Origin: Varroa destructor
Lineage: Eukaryota > Arthropoda > Arachnida > Mesostigmata > Varroidae
Length of the DNA stretch: 64,000 nucleotides
Assembly: GCF_002443255.2 (NCBI RefSeq)
Contig: NW_019211454.1
Coordinates: 17,947,037-18,011,036 of the forward strand
Direction of reading: 5' to 3'
The translations under genes and the position numbers were made by a program. Positions 52,301-64,000 of the stretch are shown here, piece after piece; within the stretch, counting starts at the first letter, position 1; each line of letters opens with the position of its first letter. A model generated the notes under the pieces. The model made no database searches and was not told where the DNA came from. It saw nothing but the letters and a program-made list of their open reading frames with translations.

Positions 52301-52860
52301 AACGTATCATTCTTACCCCACACAGCTGTAAACACCATTATAGCAAGTGCTATAATGCACAAGACAAGTTATTACACAATAGAATCAGCAGTGAAGGATA
52401 TAAATAGAACCCATAGTGTCCGAATAATAGCTCTCCTCATGACTCACGAAAAATGTCTTATTAAGACGAAAAACCCCTTAGACATAGACTCTCCTTTATG
52501 CATTTAGCGAGCAAATAGTTAGCCTCGCTGAATGTCTACCTTCAACTTAGCCTCATCAACTGACACTCCCATTAAAAAAAATGTCGCTTCAAAAAGCAAG
52601 CTTCCTTCAAACATTTCATAACCCAACAAGCGAATCGTACGCAACTACATATATCCTCCTCTTTTTCTATTGTTTTGGCATCAATAGCAAGGTCTATTAT
52701 CTAGCCAGAGACGTTTGACCCCATTCTACTGTGCCCATTTCAGAACTAGAGTACACATCTCTGCTTGCTTTCATAAGTCTGCTATTGTTGAAGAATATTG
52801 CTGTTATATTATACATTATCGTGCAAAGAAAGATAGCATAATAGCCTACAAATATGACTT
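46350..52860. other. Non-coding block
   Basis: No recognised gene. It holds a weak CTCF-like site at 49262-49275, an ATG trinucleotide run near 49695, CAGG repeats near 50340-50355 and a perfect 10-bp hairpin at 52336-52357 (CATTATAGCA-AG-TGCTATAATG). Confidence 0.4.
49262..49275 (+). promoter_or_regulatory. Weak CTCF-like motif
   Basis: CCGTTAGATGGCGC agrees with the CTCF core at 12 of 14 positions, in otherwise featureless DNA. Confidence 0.25.
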
Positions 52861-52866
52861 CGGATC

Positions 52867-53217
52867 AAAAATAAAAACCGGGCTGAGGTGTCACAACCTT
52901 CGTTTCGTGACTGAGAAAGATGGTCTATGTCATTCTCGGAGCAAGGTACATGTGAGTACAGGTTCTGTCCTTTTTGTGGACCTACGGTACAGCAGGACTT
53001 CGAAAGACATTACTGTCCTTTACAAACTAGGTAGGGTTCAAACGGAACCCGACACAGATAATGTGGGCACTTTTATTATTATTAATTATTAAAATACCCA
53101 CATTATCTCTGTCTGGTTTCGTTTAAGCCTTATCTAGTTTGTATAATAGAATGACATAGGCCACTTTTGTCGATCACGAAACTAAGGTTATGACATCTCA
53201 GCCCGGCTTTTATTTTT
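52867..53217. mobile_element. Foldback (inverted-repeat) element
   Basis: The left arm (52867-53074) and right arm (53091-53217) are inverted copies around a 16-nt AT loop. Matching blocks are AAAAATAAAA at the tips, CCGGGCTGAG/CTCAGCCCGG, GTTTCGTGA/TCACGAAAC, CTATGTCATTCT/AGAATGACATAG, ACAAACTAG/CTAGTTTGT and GATAATGTGGG/CCCACATTATC. The left arm carries about 80 extra bases, starting after CATTCT, that the right arm lacks. Divergence between arms is considerable, so the element is old. No transposase is encoded, and I could not define target-site duplications in the AT-rich flanks. It is typical of non-autonomous foldback or MITE-like elements. Confidence 0.8.
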
Positions 53218-56200
53218 CTTTTTATTTATTTTTATATTTTATTATAATAATTATAGAAATGTTACAGCTCAAATATTCGATCTTGTAGCGCCGTTGAGTC
53301 ACCGTCATTGAGCGATTAAAGAGGGTTTTACGTCTACCAAAACTGTTTACAACCTGTTAATGGTATATGCAACCAGAAATGTATCAATGTAAAAAAACTG
53401 GCCGCAGAGCACGCGAAAGCCCTCCTAAAATGCATAACTACGACTTTTTTCGGGCTGCAGTATATAAGTGGAAAACGTACACACTCACAGGTAACAAATA
53501 CCAACGCCAACCTAGACTAAAGGCCCAGACCCATTTGCCTTTTGACGAGTATTATTTTACAGAAACCGGCGTCCTTCAGAGCGCCAACACAAAACGTAAC
53601 ATGTAGAGAATCAAAAACAACATAAAGTGCCCAGTGGTCAATGGCTACCTGAAAAAACCTCACTCATACACAAATAGCTAAATAAGCTTTTTAAATTCTA
53701 TTTGTTGCCGTTGGTCTGGGCAAGAATTATTTGCTACTAATCTCTTAGCTAAAAGTAGTGAACTAAGCCTGTTTATTTTCGTGCTTCTCAACGCACCTAC
53801 CTATGCCTGAGTTCTTATCCCATCTGAGTCGTGTTTCTACTAACGTTTCTGTGGATGTACCCGACAAATTAGTCCCTGCTACAAGCACTTGTCACAAAGA
53901 TGAAAAAATTATGGTTCATCCTCTCTGTTTGAAAGGACTCGTTTTTTTTTTAGTCGCATTTAGTCAATCAGCTTGGTGAGGGTGGTGAAGCGTGTCCTGT
54001 ATTTGGTCATTCGATCAGAAATAATCAAAGGTCACGAACGAGGAAGTCGGAACTAGCAGCTTCGAGCGTTTTTTCGGGAAAGGCAAAAATAACAACAATA
54101 CATTTTACAAATTAAAATATTTCGTCTCAGTTGTTTGAAGTGAATTCGATGTTAAGCTTCATCTTCCCTGTTTTCTATTGTCAAGGTTTTTTCGACAGAT
54201 CCCGCAACGAATAAGGCCAGTAATATCAAAACCATCGATAGGAGCGTAAACAACACCAGTAATAAAAACTGCAACATCAGCAGCTTTAGCAACGGTAGCT
54301 TCAGTAGGAACAACCGCACATATTACGCCAACATACATCGACTGCAACGGAATCATAAAATCGGTCCAAACTTAGCCTTCTCCTCAGCGTAATCACTGTC
54401 GTAGCCCCGTTGCTTGAGATCTGAGGTTGCTTAAACGAGTTGCTCAGGCTCCATCACAAGAGCCCTCTGAAAGTATACTGCTGGGCCGTGTAAAGCTTCA
54501 TGTCGCCCCATGTGCTCACGAGTATTCCAGGGCATTTATATATATACGCCGAGCCTATGTCGGTTGGAATAATTCACAGAGGTTGTCGTAACAGCACCCG
54601 ACTAAAGCTGCGGGCCGTTGCCTGCCGCAGTCCTATCGTTTAGCCATCCTGAGGAAAGCCTGCTTCTGGAACGGGAGATTTTGAATAGTACAGAGAACCA
54701 ACCGGGAATCCAAGAGAGTGTGTGATGTAGCAGAACGTGAAATTAACGCGATAAAGGCTGTAGCAAAGGGCGTTGCTTCTAGGCATGTGGAAGTGAACAG
54801 AGGACGAGGTGAGTTCGCGTAGAGTTAGCCCGCAGCTCACAACCGTCTCAGGATTTTATATCAGCATTACTGCCACAAGCACGGCTCTTTCTACTATTAC
54901 TATCAATATAGGCAAGTACACATACGTGGACCCTTGATGCCTGGTTCTTCTGTTTAGGTGTTCTCGTATGAGAGGCATAGAGAAGGCTCTGCGCAATCGA
55001 AGGTCTATATTACGTCGCCATCGCTAACGCGAGGTTAGGCTTACTGGACCACATTACTCTTGGCGGTTACTATCATTATCACTACTACATAGACCACTGT
55101 AATCTGTTGTACTTCGTCCGCCATCCGGCCAGCCTGCGACGTATACACAGATAAATGCGTTACATTCGCAGATACTTACAGGATTCAACGCAATCGTCCT
55201 CACGACCAACAAAGCCTAAACGGCAATATGCCTTCCCTGCGTAGATCTACATGCGCAGAAGGAAAAAGTAAAAAATAGACTTAGTACGTGCTGCTGGGAG
55301 TTTCTGTAGCCTCGCTCACTCATTGGTTCAGCCCATACGTAAGGGAATTCAGCCTACGGTAGTTGTGTGGCTGGTGCTAGTGGGTGCCAAGCTGCTTGCT
55401 GATCATCAAGCACTACGACGACATAAGTCGCATCTTGGTGGAAGGAGAACGCCTACTTTGTCCAGGGCACACAAGGCGCTTGTGTTTTACCGAGGGCGGA
55501 TAGAAGAACACAGATGTGACAGTTAGGTGTCGAGTGTCCTCCTGTCCTCTAACCAAAACAGAAGACGAGGGAATGAATGAGAGCGTAGGCAGATGGGAAG
55601 GAAAGATAAACCGAAATCAGCAACTAGGAAACTCAATGGGAGCAGGGCGGCTCCATCGGTAAACAGAAGGCAGCTGGGACCGACTAGGTCGAGTATGGCC
55701 CGAAACGAGAAACTCTGTAAATGGATCGGTCTTCATTAAGAGGACAGCGCACCGACCCTCGGCTCTTGTCACGTTTTCGCAGTGTCTGCATTTAGATTTA
55801 GTCGTGTGGTAGAGCCTGAGGTAAGAGGAAACACGAGGCCTGGACTGGACCAGGGAATTAAATCCCCACTAGAAGGTAGCTTCACAGATGCTTTTAGTTT
55901 TTCCGTCCAAGCAGCAAAGGAAGTTCAGTAGGAAAAGAAGGTATTGCTCATTACGGCCTGGTTGTTCTTGCTTAGCATTGATGTGTTTTTGGTGCTTATT
56001 TGCGTTAACGGGGCCGAACGGAGAGACTTTTGGTGGCGATGGCCAATCTATTGACGCGACTAGAAGAAGCAGGAGGAGACTATAAGAGGGTTTAGCTTAG
56101 AGAACATTATCAGGTTAAATCGTAGTCAGTTCGTATAGCAGCGGTGCATTTGTTAACCATTATCTAAGAAGCTGAGCAAGTCAGCAACCCGTAGCTACTT

Positions 56201-58302
56201 GCAAATAGAGGATTCTTACCTCAGACCGCTTTATGTTATTAATGAACGCCACTGTATATAACTGCATGTGTTGCCCCTCAGGCTTCTTGAGGCACGTATT
56301 CATTTGCTGTTGTGCGTGGCCTAATATCGTGTTAATAGGAGAAAATCAATGCTTCCTTTCGTCCAAACTATTCCAAACGACAAGAGGAATTGCTGTTCAA
56401 TCGAAAAAGCGCTAGATACACCGTACAAATTCGCAGCCTAACTGTAATGACATTGATGGACACTGTGTGATTTTGGATAAAATGATCGCAAACAAACAGA
56501 GTGACATCTTTTGCACTTCTGTCCCAGTTATTGCGAGTATCTTTCATTCTTCAAGTATATATATATATATATATGCTTTCTTTAGCTCAATGGACTTCCT
56601 TTAGCTTATTAGTAGGTTCCTGCACGCTATGTATTTACATGTACACAGGCATCACAGCCAAAAGTCACTTATTTGTTTGGCTGCTAGCTGGCTTTCCCGC
56701 CTTCTACTTTTTACATTAGCTCATCGCCAGATGGTCATTGTTTCACTGGAAACATGGCTCCTTCCGCCAAGCTAATCAGGCGCTACGGAACGACTTTCGT
56801 CTGACACCCGAGCTAACTTCCGCATTTACGCTGTTCTAATATCCGTCTCGTCCTTGGTCAGCAAAAATGGGCTAGAAATCGAACAGTAGGATAGTGACTA
56901 CCATCCAGCCGCCACTAACCAACCAAAGGTCATTGGAACTCACCCCAAAAGTATATACGTTCCAGAAGTATATTCGTACCTGTCATACGCCGTACGGACA
57001 CGATCTTAGAATGTGACCTGCGTAGGTCCGTCAATGTCCACATGTGAGATGAGGACTGCGGACAACCAGGTAGCTAAGAGGGTATACAGAATAGCGAAAC
57101 CTATACGTTCTTATTTGGGAAATATGCTTTTAGAGGATGGCTAAATAGCGCTATTGAGAACTGCTGCCGTTGCTACCGCCAATGCTTTAACCACAGCTGC
57201 TGTATTTGGCACCGGTTCTTTACCGCCATTTCTCTATTGACCTCAATAGGATCTAACCCACAACAGACGTCGAGCAGACGAGCCGAAGTCGCGAAATCTA
57301 ATATGGCAGCCAAATACAAATACAGAGAAAGGGCGAATGAGGATATAAGAAGCAAAACTGACCTCCATAGCGAGGTCTGCTTTTGTGACGGCTGGTTTAG
57401 TGGCTGATGCAAGTGAGTTAAGCTAATTAAGTGAGAACAGAGACGAAACCTAGGGGCTTAAGAAGGTTAGTGGATAAAATGATAGGGTTTGTTTTCTTTT
57501 GACGAAAAAGCATAGGGGTTAAAGGCGAGGCGCGAATGTGGCACAAGGATTTTTTCCGATGTCCATATTACATGTAATGTAATTGTGCCTCTGTCGGCAA
57601 AAAGAACGGTCGGAATTTTAAGTTTACCAGATCAAGAGCTTTATTCGGGCTGGGGAAATCAGAAGTTGCACTGAATTAAACATCGAGAGGGCAAGAAGAG
57701 CAGATGGCATTGTCGTGTGTATGATACAAGAGGACAAAAACATTCGATTGCGTAAACGACGTTCTCATATAAAAAGCCTGTAGCCCCAAACCATTTGCTG
57801 GATGGTTATTATTTTCATATCCTGTCTTCAAAATAACTCAGGGGAGGCGCGATTTATTTTCGCATGCGCCCTTTGGCTTTTTTAATTTTGTGTTCATATG
57901 GCAACGACTCGTAACACCGTGACTCCGCACAAGTGGGTTGCGTATGTAGATGTAGGTCGAAGTTGGAAGAAAAAATACTAACAGCTGTTAGTAACAACTC
58001 CAGGCAAGCCCAACAACTATGCGTTGGTCTTGGGTTGAGTTGACTAGAGCTAGCAGGCGCATATATAATAATGAAAAACGTTAAAGAAGTTTCGCCTTTA
58101 TAATTAGTAGCTAGCAAAAAAAAACGTTTCCAGTCATGTGTTCGATACTGCTGCTGAAAAGGCTGCAGACGGCTGGCTTATACAATGTCAAACGCGAGAC
58201 CTTTTAGGACCTAAAATAGGCTTGGAAGTTCTTCGCAATCTCTGCACTCTTCTTCTGGTGTCATAACACACAAAACGGACCAGTCCACGACTTAATTAAT
58301 AA
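53218..58302. other. Non-coding block
   Basis: No recognised gene. A (TA)n tract lies at 56556-56574. A minus-strand ATG frame at 54159-54356 (65 codons) is built largely of GTT/GCT-type codons and may derive from a decayed trinucleotide repeat. A plus-strand frame at 55888-56085 and a minus-strand frame at 57173-57412 have no known domains. Confidence 0.4.
56556..56574. repeat. (TA)n microsatellite
   Basis: About nine uninterrupted TA units. Confidence 0.9.
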
Positions 58303-58353
58303 GTATCGTGTATCAAGTAAGTACAATTAATGTACCTACTTGATACACGATAC
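58303..58353. repeat. 51-nt near-perfect hairpin
   Basis: GTATCGTGTATCAAGTA pairs perfectly with TACTTGATACACGATAC. After one A/C mismatch, GTACA pairs with TGTAC around a 5-base ATTAA loop. The small loop argues for a palindromic element or cruciform rather than a miRNA precursor. Confidence 0.88.
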
Positions 58354-59138
58354 AAACCTAATTGCACGGTGTTATATTTCCAACTATCCAATTTTCCAAC
58401 AGTTAAACAGGAGCACCATTTCCGGACGCCGCTTACAGCATGAACGGGTAGACATCCAGATTTCACCAATGCAGGGACGCATGTTCTCAAATGCGTATGA
58501 GGTTGGATTAGATCCTCAATATATCATAACCAATGCCCAGAAGAATATAAACGGGTAAGCTTCGAACATTATTCGCAATTATCGCAATAGTAATTCGTAA
58601 ACGTCACAATTTCAAAAACGAAGCCAACTGAACCTTTGAACTTCTTTCTATTATTACATAATCAAAGGTCAATTGTAGCCAGAACTTTCATTCCAAAGAA
58701 AGTTCTCAATTTCATAATCGTTATTCAAAACTTCAGTTTACTATTATAGATCATTTCACTTGGCTCAGTCACGCCCTCAACCACACCCATATTGTATACG
58801 TAACTTGTACCCAGCTTAAAACATTAATCGATGCTTTGTTGCTATTCCACCGCCTAGCGGCGCCACCGCCGCTTACAATAGGAGTTAGTTATAGTAGCGC
58901 AAACAGGTGAATCGGTCTCAGAGAGGAAAGGTCACGTGTTAAGAAAGTAGATCGAATCCAACGGGGACGACTCTGCGATGGAGGAAAAACATACTCTCGA
59001 AATAAATTGCACTCTTTGCTCTCATTAGGAGAAAGGACTCGGGTAGAACTTATTGCCCCTGAAAGCCCAGATACCGAAGAACGAAGACGTCAAACATACC
59101 GGGTAAGGCAGAAGTGATTCGATTGGTTTTGTGTTCAC

Positions 59139-59152
59139 TATATATATATATA
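59139..59152. repeat. (TA)n microsatellite
   Basis: Seven TA units. Confidence 0.85.
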
Positions 59153-59167
59153 AGCTAAACCATTTTT

Positions 59168-59187
59168 CTTAGACTTGCCAGTCTAAG
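59168..59187. repeat. Perfect 8-bp hairpin
   Basis: CTTAGACT, loop TGCC, AGTCTAAG. Confidence 0.75.
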
Positions 59188-59367
59188 TCTCTTGGCAGAG
59201 ACATCAACCTTGTCTTGTATGTCTCTCTCTCTGGTCCAGAAGCTTACAGCTAAAAATCGTAATAGGCTTTTCTTATTGAAAAATATTTTGGCTTCGTTCA
59301 CAGTCGGCGCTTTTGTCTCTGTATGAATCGTCGCTATGATATGAAATAGCATATAAAGTCTGCAAAT

Positions 59368-59391
59368 ATGTATCATATAAATATGATACAT
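59368..59391. repeat. Perfect 11-bp palindrome
   Basis: ATGTATCATAT, two A, ATATGATACAT. Confidence 0.8.
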
Positions 59392-60510
59392 GCACTAGAT
59401 AAAGGAAAGAGCCGGGGACAGGCATATAAAAATATTGTTTATGTAGCGTCAATCTATAAGAATCTAGAACTTTGCAAACTGATTAAACCGCTATGGCGGT
59501 TGTAGCCGGGAGCCACAAATACTACAGACACTGATCGGCTACAACGAAAAGTTTGCTTTGTTTATAGTTTTCACTTATTTACCGCGGCCGAGTTTAGTCA
59601 GTCAATAGAACCTAATAAAGTGGCCATTTTACTTCGTATCATCGACTCTAGCAGGACAACGGGACCTAGGAGATCAGGGCTTCCTTCTAAACAGTGCAGA
59701 GACTCGTTTCGATTTAGCTCAGCTTGATTTTACACAAAACGCTTAGTTTAGACATGAGGCAATTAGTTTCAACAACAAAAACAAGTACCTTTGTTTTACT
59801 TATCCGGCGTTTGGTGTGAGTGCGTTGCAGCCTTAGGTTATGAAGTATTTTAGAGACTGCTAAAGAAAACTTCAGATCTGGACCCGTAGCTAGCCAGTCT
59901 CCAAGCTTATAACAAGTACTTATTCGACCAGCACCTGTCAATAAGCTTTGTAATACATAGCGTGTGTTTAAGGATTGCTTTAGGCTGATCGATAAAACGA
60001 CGTCGTGAAGTGTGATAAAGGCAGGTCTAAATTAAGTGGTTGATCGGGCAACCGAAAAGATCGCTTTTGTCTATTAAGTACTACTGTTTAGCCCACATGC
60101 TTATGTAGATAATACGTACGACAACGTGAAACGATGCGCTATATGCCATCTGCCTCTGATCATAACCAATACTCCATCGCTCCTCTATTATATCGGCCGG
60201 TTATTGACTCTTCTGTGACAGACAGTTCAGATCTAATTTATCATAACACGCATGCAGGGTTTCCAATAAATATACACCACCAATGGCCAAACCGTTTCTA
60301 GGCCATATTGTGAACTTGCTCACACATTCGCCAGAGTAGTTCCAATCGACGACAACTGCTGCTTCTCTGATTACCTATCAGCACACGTATCACGACAGTC
60401 GAAGTTTGAGTAGAAAGCATAAAGTGTAATATTATGTACACGCACTCGCTACGTATCTACATTTATTAAGTAATTAAAGTGTTACTGTTTTAATTAGACA
60501 TATACCAATA

Positions 60511-60563
60511 TATGCAATCCTACCAAGTGAACATCGATACAAAGTCACTTGGTAGGATTCATA
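60511..60563. ncRNA. Hairpin with miRNA-precursor geometry (candidate)
   Basis: A perfect 15-bp stem, AATCCTACCAAGTGA / TCACTTGGTAGGATT, is extended outward by TATG/CATA with one bulged C. The loop is 14 nt. This gives two arms of about 22 nt and a loop size normal for an animal miRNA precursor. A further weak ATATA/TATAT pairing lies beyond an internal loop. I recognise no known miRNA seed, and a young palindromic repeat would look similar. Confidence 0.3.
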
Positions 60564-63500
60564 CAAATCTATATACATATTGTCCAATAAACACAGTAAA
60601 TCGATTTTGCATAGAGAGGATTTTACTAGAGGACTACCCAAATTCGCAATGGATTACAATTTGTATCAATTACGTCATATATTTTCGCGTTCGGTGGCTC
60701 TGAACAGTATTTTGATATATGCGAAAAGTTCCGGATTGGCTAACGGAGACCGAAACTTTTAAAAACACACAGTCCAATTGTATGTTTTTTCCCCGCAGAC
60801 AATCGTGAACCTTACGATGAAAAATACGACATTGTCTTAAAAACATCAACACAATTCTATCAGATAAAGTTTCTCCTGTTTTATCCTTGAAGCTGTTAGT
60901 AAACGGGATAATGTTTTTCTTTTGGCTGCGTAAGTTCTGTAATTTATTCACCGCAAGCTAGTCTATTGCGGCTTGCAAATGTGAAACTTCCGTTACTGGC
61001 CAAAACGTTCGATGACCGATTAACAGAACGCCATGTGCGTTGCCAGGGGAGTTCTGAAAATGACATGAGAAGTAGCTTCATCGTCACGTGATACAGCCAA
61101 AGTAATAACGCTGTGGGATAATTTTCAACATATGGACAGCCTCCTCAAAGGCGAAGTTGGAATTCCATGAGACCTACAGGCGGTACGTTCACGCTACCCG
61201 AAATGGGAAGTTTGACAATTTAAAGACCAACTATTTGAAACCACGGAACTGGGTCGCTGCAGTCGCAGCTAGGGGAACCGCTGAGAATTAACCTCGCGTC
61301 TTTTGAATTTATGCAAAAGAAAGGAACAAAACGGACAAACATCATGTGCATTGTTGGCAGGCAGGACTTGAAGTAGCGAGCCCGGTTTTTTTTCAGCCAG
61401 AGGTTGCCTGTACTTATAACATTAAAAACCGAAACCAAGTGTACTACAGAAAAGTTTTCTAATTGACAAGCAGATGGGTTAACGAGAGAGTGAGATCGAT
61501 CCTTCCGGAATGTCAAGTATTAAAGGCCATTCATCGAGTTTGCTGCGAAGATATCACCGCTGTTTGCATTATCAGTATATTTATACAGTGTGCAATCGTT
61601 ACATGTTAAGCATATAAAAGAGGGCTTCTGATACGACATTATCATGGAACGCCGTTGAAACTGCTGTCTAAGAATTAATAAATAACAAGCAAAACTGATC
61701 CACTTTTATACCCAATGGTTAGCTTTGTAGATACTTTTTTAATTTCTTGTTTTTTTACGAACGATGACATGTTTGTTGACGTTTACTTCTCTCGATGGTT
61801 ACAGTGCTCAGTGTTGTGTACATACATTTTTATTACTATCTATCTACTACTATACTAGCAAACCTTTTGATGGAATTTGATGAAGCCCTTGTTAACATAT
61901 GTAGATTTGATTTCAAAAAAGCAGCTACCAAGCTAGCCTGACGATTGCGTAATATGCATGCACCTATTTGTACATATCTAATTTTTACGAATGAATTTTG
62001 TGAACAAACTAATAATTAAATGGGCGTGGCGCCTATTGCTCGACGTCTTTTCCTTCTGTCTCGTATGGAGGCATTCCTAAATGGTTCGCGGCCTCTTCTC
62101 GCCAACCTCAATCTCCTACGAGTCTCTCCATAGAGAGTGACAGTAACTGTGTATATGTACACGAGGATACCCCCGTCGCGTATGTACGGGCAGGCAGAAC
62201 CCCATCCAAGGCCATTTGTCGATGCACTGCTTACGTGATTGTGTATACCGCATTAAAATATGGTTTCGATGATGACGCGAAAATAGTTGTCTGAAATGGA
62301 TACAAAGGAAATTGTAAAGGGCGGTACCTATTATAGGACCTTAATGTAGTCAACCTAAATGAGCAGGCCATGATTATCACTGCCATTATCAGTAGATGTT
62401 GCAATGTCTCAACAACAGTAACGGAGATAAAATTCGAGAAACTGATTTCAGTATAACTGTATACGCTAGGTATGACGCAATTCGGGGTAATAAGCACCAC
62501 GTTTAGGCATGGACAGTGGTCATGGATGAGAAATACTCGTATGTTTGAGGAAGGGTCTGTACGAGGGTAGAGGCAGTAATCGTTATATTGAAGAAGACTG
62601 GCGCTGCAGACAGATAGATTGTTCGATGCTCTGAAAAACATCATCTGTGTGATTTATATAGACGCAGTATTAAGTTATCAATGTATGGGAACAAGGCAAG
62701 CTTTTACGAAGACCAAACCATAACTAAAAAAAAAATATACTGCTCTATATACTTTAGTTTCCAGAACTGCTATTCAACTAAAGTATGCAACATCAAAAAA
62801 ACCCAATTTTGTGTTCTTTAAGTGGCGTTTTATGGACGAAACGGACCACAGTGGTCAGTATTGATTCTATTGAGACGCAAAATTGAATGCCCCGCGTAAT
62901 TCACTTGTCGTTCTATGCACCAGGTTGCAAAGCCGTGGGGATGGACTCGAAGCGAATAATACCTGTGTACTTCTGTTGTGAGATTACATTGTCCAACATA
63001 CCATATGTGGGGTTCCGATTCGATCGAACAGATAACAATATGCAAAATGTTAAATTGTTCGTTCCGAACGAACACAACCAACCCCCCCCCCCCCCCACTA
63101 TACAAAAAAGACAAAAGTTCTTCCTACGTATTGTTCAACCTTATATTACGTACTATACCGTAATATTTGCACACTTTCAACATCGTACACATATCCTCAC
63201 CTGGTAATGTAGTAGATTCTAACCAATACATACTTTATACCAGAGCAACTACATGGTCGTACCATTGTACTGAATAGTCTGTCTATTGGACTGAATAAAC
63301 ATGCTTTCGCCAGAGCCTCCTTCGTGTCGCGTTGAATCTCGTCTATTTCGGCAGCCTTGCACTATCGTCTGTCTGTTTGATAGCCAAACGAATACTGCTT
63401 GCCCCGGATGTTAACGACACCATCCCGCCCGTAACATCAAGCTGCACTAGCAGTGTCCTGTGTCCGGGGCGTTCGATCGCGTTTTCCCGCTCTTCTTTCC

Positions 63501-64000
63501 CAAAGCCTAATAATTGCCATCGACGACACCGTAACTCGTGACAGATAAGTGTATTAAAAGCTTGGGGATGTGAAGCATGCATGCGGCAGTGATGGGAAAG
63601 GTTCAATTAGGATGACAACGAATAGAAAAGCTCGGGTGTGTTGATCTCACCGTGCGCACGTAGGACACGCAGAGTTTAATCTTTCTGCCTTTCTCTACGT
63701 GTCACCTTTTGCCGCTTTCCTTTCGCTGGCCAATCATGGAGTCTTTGATTACGGTAGAAAACACCACCCGTTTTACACCTTAACCAAGTTGTTAAGGTCC
63801 TTTCAGTTATTTAGCTCTCGTTCGATGTCGTTGACTTTTCTTAAATTTGGGTGGACTGAGGCTGTCTGCATGAGCGTGTGTCGATTTAATATCCGCTGCA
63901 TCCTCCTATCAAACTCAGTGGAAGTTTAGGGCTTGTTAGAAGTGTCGTTCTTCCATCAAGTTTCAAAGCAGAAGTTGCACTCCAGTATCGTTGTGTAGCT
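60564..64000. other. Non-coding block to the right edge
   Basis: No recognised gene. It holds a 15-C homopolymer at 63082-63096 and a GC-richer stretch around 63310-63610 that is open on the minus strand for about 87 codons (from a TTG, no ATG) but matches nothing known. The minus-strand open frame of 137 codons at 62231-62644 looks like chance. Confidence 0.4.
63082..63096. repeat. C homopolymer
   Basis: Fifteen consecutive C residues, rare in AT-rich DNA and prone to sequencing and assembly length error. Confidence 0.95.

Larger units (their letters stand above)
58354..60510. other. Non-coding block with small hairpins
   Basis: No recognised gene. It includes a (TA)n tract at 59139-59152, the hairpin CTTAGACT-TGCC-AGTCTAAG at 59168-59187 and the hairpin ATGTATCATAT-AA-ATATGATACAT at 59368-59391. 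Confidence 0.4.

Noticed and set aside
52715..53092. Plus-strand open frame of 125 codons
   Set aside because: Most of it is the left arm and loop of the foldback element, and it has no recognisable protein motif.
54159..54356. Minus-strand 65-codon frame with a true ATG and regular codons
   Set aside because: It is dominated by GTT, GCT and ATT codons, consistent with decay of a trinucleotide repeat; no domain.
62231..62644. Minus-strand open frame of 137 codons
   Set aside because: Composition is irregular with no domain or splice context; taken as chance.

Overview
The window looks like nuclear DNA of a bilaterian animal, most probably a non-dipteran arthropod. The evidence is one complete intron-containing ribosomal protein gene with GT-AG introns, a TOP-type start and an AATAAA signal. 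Its protein carries the invertebrate-type residues RW in GTRWKANP and Y in CLNYIEEN. The DNA is AT-rich, full of AT microsatellites, and has no open frame longer than about 165 codons. No bacterial operons, CRISPR arrays, rRNA or convincing tRNA genes are visible.

Two protein-coding genes can be supported by family knowledge. RpS23 (uS12) lies complete on the + strand at 28998-30659, in three exons; the first coding exon holds only ATGG. On the - strand, at 25991-26107, is an exon with the features of the N-terminus of a formin-like protein (FMNL/Frl): an MG-type myristoylation start, then KQPMP, then ExRFNxxL, then a donor site. Its following exons would lie at lower coordinates. I could not find them, so some or all of 1-25990 is probably a very long first intron, or intron plus unrelated intergenic DNA.

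The two genes are divergent. The roughly 2.9 kb between them is GC-rich and holds promoter-like elements: a GC/TATA element near 27760, a near-perfect CTCF-type motif at 28150-28163, and a YY1-type palindrome next to the RpS23 TOP start.

Region by region: 1-10200 is AT-rich non-coding DNA with small GC-richer islands near 4.05-4.23 and 7.24-7.55 kb. 10.24-10.53 kb is a CpG-rich, CCAAT/TATA promoter-like island. 10.7-19.8 kb is non-coding apart from a compound hairpin (15336-15388) and weak small-gene candidates. 19.8-21.25 kb is another GC-richer block. 21.25-25.99 kb is featureless. 26.1-29.0 kb is the shared upstream region of the two genes, and 29.0-30.8 kb is RpS23. The right half (30.8-64 kb) has no recognised gene. 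It contains a two-copy 280-bp tandem repeat (45795-46344), a foldback inverted-repeat element (52867-53217), several perfect hairpins including one with miRNA-precursor geometry (60511-60563), and many AT microsatellites.

No novel multi-gene system is evident. The most interesting items are the divergent formin-like/RpS23 pair with an insulator-type motif, the foldback element, and the hairpin loci.
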